Assembly (NCBI GenBank): GCA_002007315.1
Contig: LNZQ01000024.1
Span: 1 to 21,601, forward strand
Origin: Epulopiscium sp. Nele67-Bin004
GTDB taxonomy: Bacteria > Bacillota_A > Clostridia > Lachnospirales > Cellulosilyticaceae
Length of the DNA: 21,601 nucleotides
Direction: 5' to 3'
A program made the position numbers and the translations under genes. Of the stretch, positions 21,288 to 21,601 are shown piece after piece. Every line of letters begins with the position of its first letter. Position 1 is the stretch's first letter. The notes under the pieces were generated by a model. That model saw nothing but the letters and a program-made list of their open reading frames with translations, searched no databases and was not told the origin of the DNA.

Positions 21288-21601
21288 ATGAAAGCACAAC
21301 TAATATTAGAAAATGGAGCTGTTTTTGAAGGAAAAGCATTTGGTTATTTAAAAGAAGCTGTTGGTGAAGTAGTATTTAATACTGGTATGACAGGATATCA
21401 AGAAATTTTAACGGATCCATCGTACTGTGGTCAATTTGTAGTTATGACATATCCATTAGTCGGAAATTATGGTGTTAACTTAGATGACATGGAAGCTAAA
21501 AAGTCATGGGTTAAAGGTTTTATCGTTAGAGAAAAAAGTGATTTTCCAAATAACTTTAGATGCGAACTTACATTAGATGGTTATTTAAAAGCTCAAAAAG
21601 T
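21288..21601 (+). CDS. carA: Carbamoyl-phosphate synthase small subunit (partial, runs off the window)
   Basis: The first 104 residues of the glutaminase subunit of carbamoyl-phosphate synthase, which supplies ammonia for carbamoyl phosphate in pyrimidine and arginine synthesis. The opening [15 protein letters not shown] and the strongly conserved [20 protein letters not shown] and [10 protein letters not shown] are diagnostic of the CarA N-terminal domain. The catalytic glutamine-amidotransferase half lies beyond the edge. The ATG follows the pyrF stop with no gap, and AAGGAG (21271-21276) lies in the end of pyrF. The pyrF partner suggests the pyrimidine-specific enzyme. Confidence 0.95.
   Translation, partial: MKAQLILENGAVFEGKAFGYLKEAVGEVVFNTGMTGYQEILTDPSYCGQFVVMTYPLVGNYGVNLDDMEAKKSWVKGFIVREKSDFPNNFRCELTLDGYLKAQK

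Overview
The window is AT-rich chromosomal DNA from a low-GC Gram-positive bacterium, most likely a clostridium (Bacillota, Lachnospirales-like). The case rests on TTGACA/TATAAT promoters, strong AGGAGG-type ribosome sites, U-run terminators, a NiaR-type NAD repressor, an ECF sigma/anti-sigma pair, a lipoprotein-adaptor RND pump and a pyrF-carA pyrimidine operon. Species assignment is not possible from sequence alone.

Layout, left to right. (1) The tail of a membrane protein (1-140). (2) A two-gene type II restriction-modification system (311-2148): an ApaLI-like endonuclease, then a DNA methyltransferase with an extra C-terminal domain, closed by a large inverted repeat. (3) On the minus strand, an ECF sigma factor and its probable anti-sigma factor (3853-2260), preceded by a plausible self-recognised ECF promoter. 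(4) On the minus strand, an NAD-precursor block: the repressor NiaR, a PfkB-family kinase and the nicotinamide riboside transporter PnuC (6140-3982). The kinase-pnuC promoter carries two matching palindromes. (5) On the plus strand, a hypothetical gene and endonuclease V (6263-7650), separated by three tandem 33-nt hairpin repeats related to single hairpins at 149 and 3935. (6) On the minus strand, a TetR repressor, a 755-residue membrane-fusion lipoprotein and an RND efflux permease (13730-7754). (7) A divergent hypothetical gene (13921-14337). (8) On the minus strand, a DUF1275/YoaK membrane protein, a Ser/Asn-repeat surface protein, and a ferredoxin-domain protein behind a structured untranslated leader (16582-14384).

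(9) The plus-strand stretch 16620-18611 is a degenerating operon. A MarR promoter and operator are intact, but the MarR gene has lost its DNA-binding half. Next comes an in-frame chimera of the start of an amino-acid-binding lipoprotein and the end of an ABC ATPase. A flavin-barrel/ferredoxin protein seems to lack the second half of its barrel. An ATP-grasp ligase is cut by one in-frame amber codon. (10) RtcB RNA ligase and a small membrane protein (18636-20112). (11) The start of the pyrimidine operon, pyrF-carA (20376 to the end), behind a long leader ending in a terminator-like attenuator.

The strongest leads are the structured leader of the ferredoxin gene (15036-15131), the pyrF attenuator without a recognisable PyrR site, the PfkB kinase as a possible nicotinamide riboside kinase, the very long adaptor hairpin in an apparently single-membrane cell, and the cluster of independent lesions in the 16.6-18.6 kb operon. 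No wholly new system is proven. All family names come from recognising motifs by eye, not from searches.
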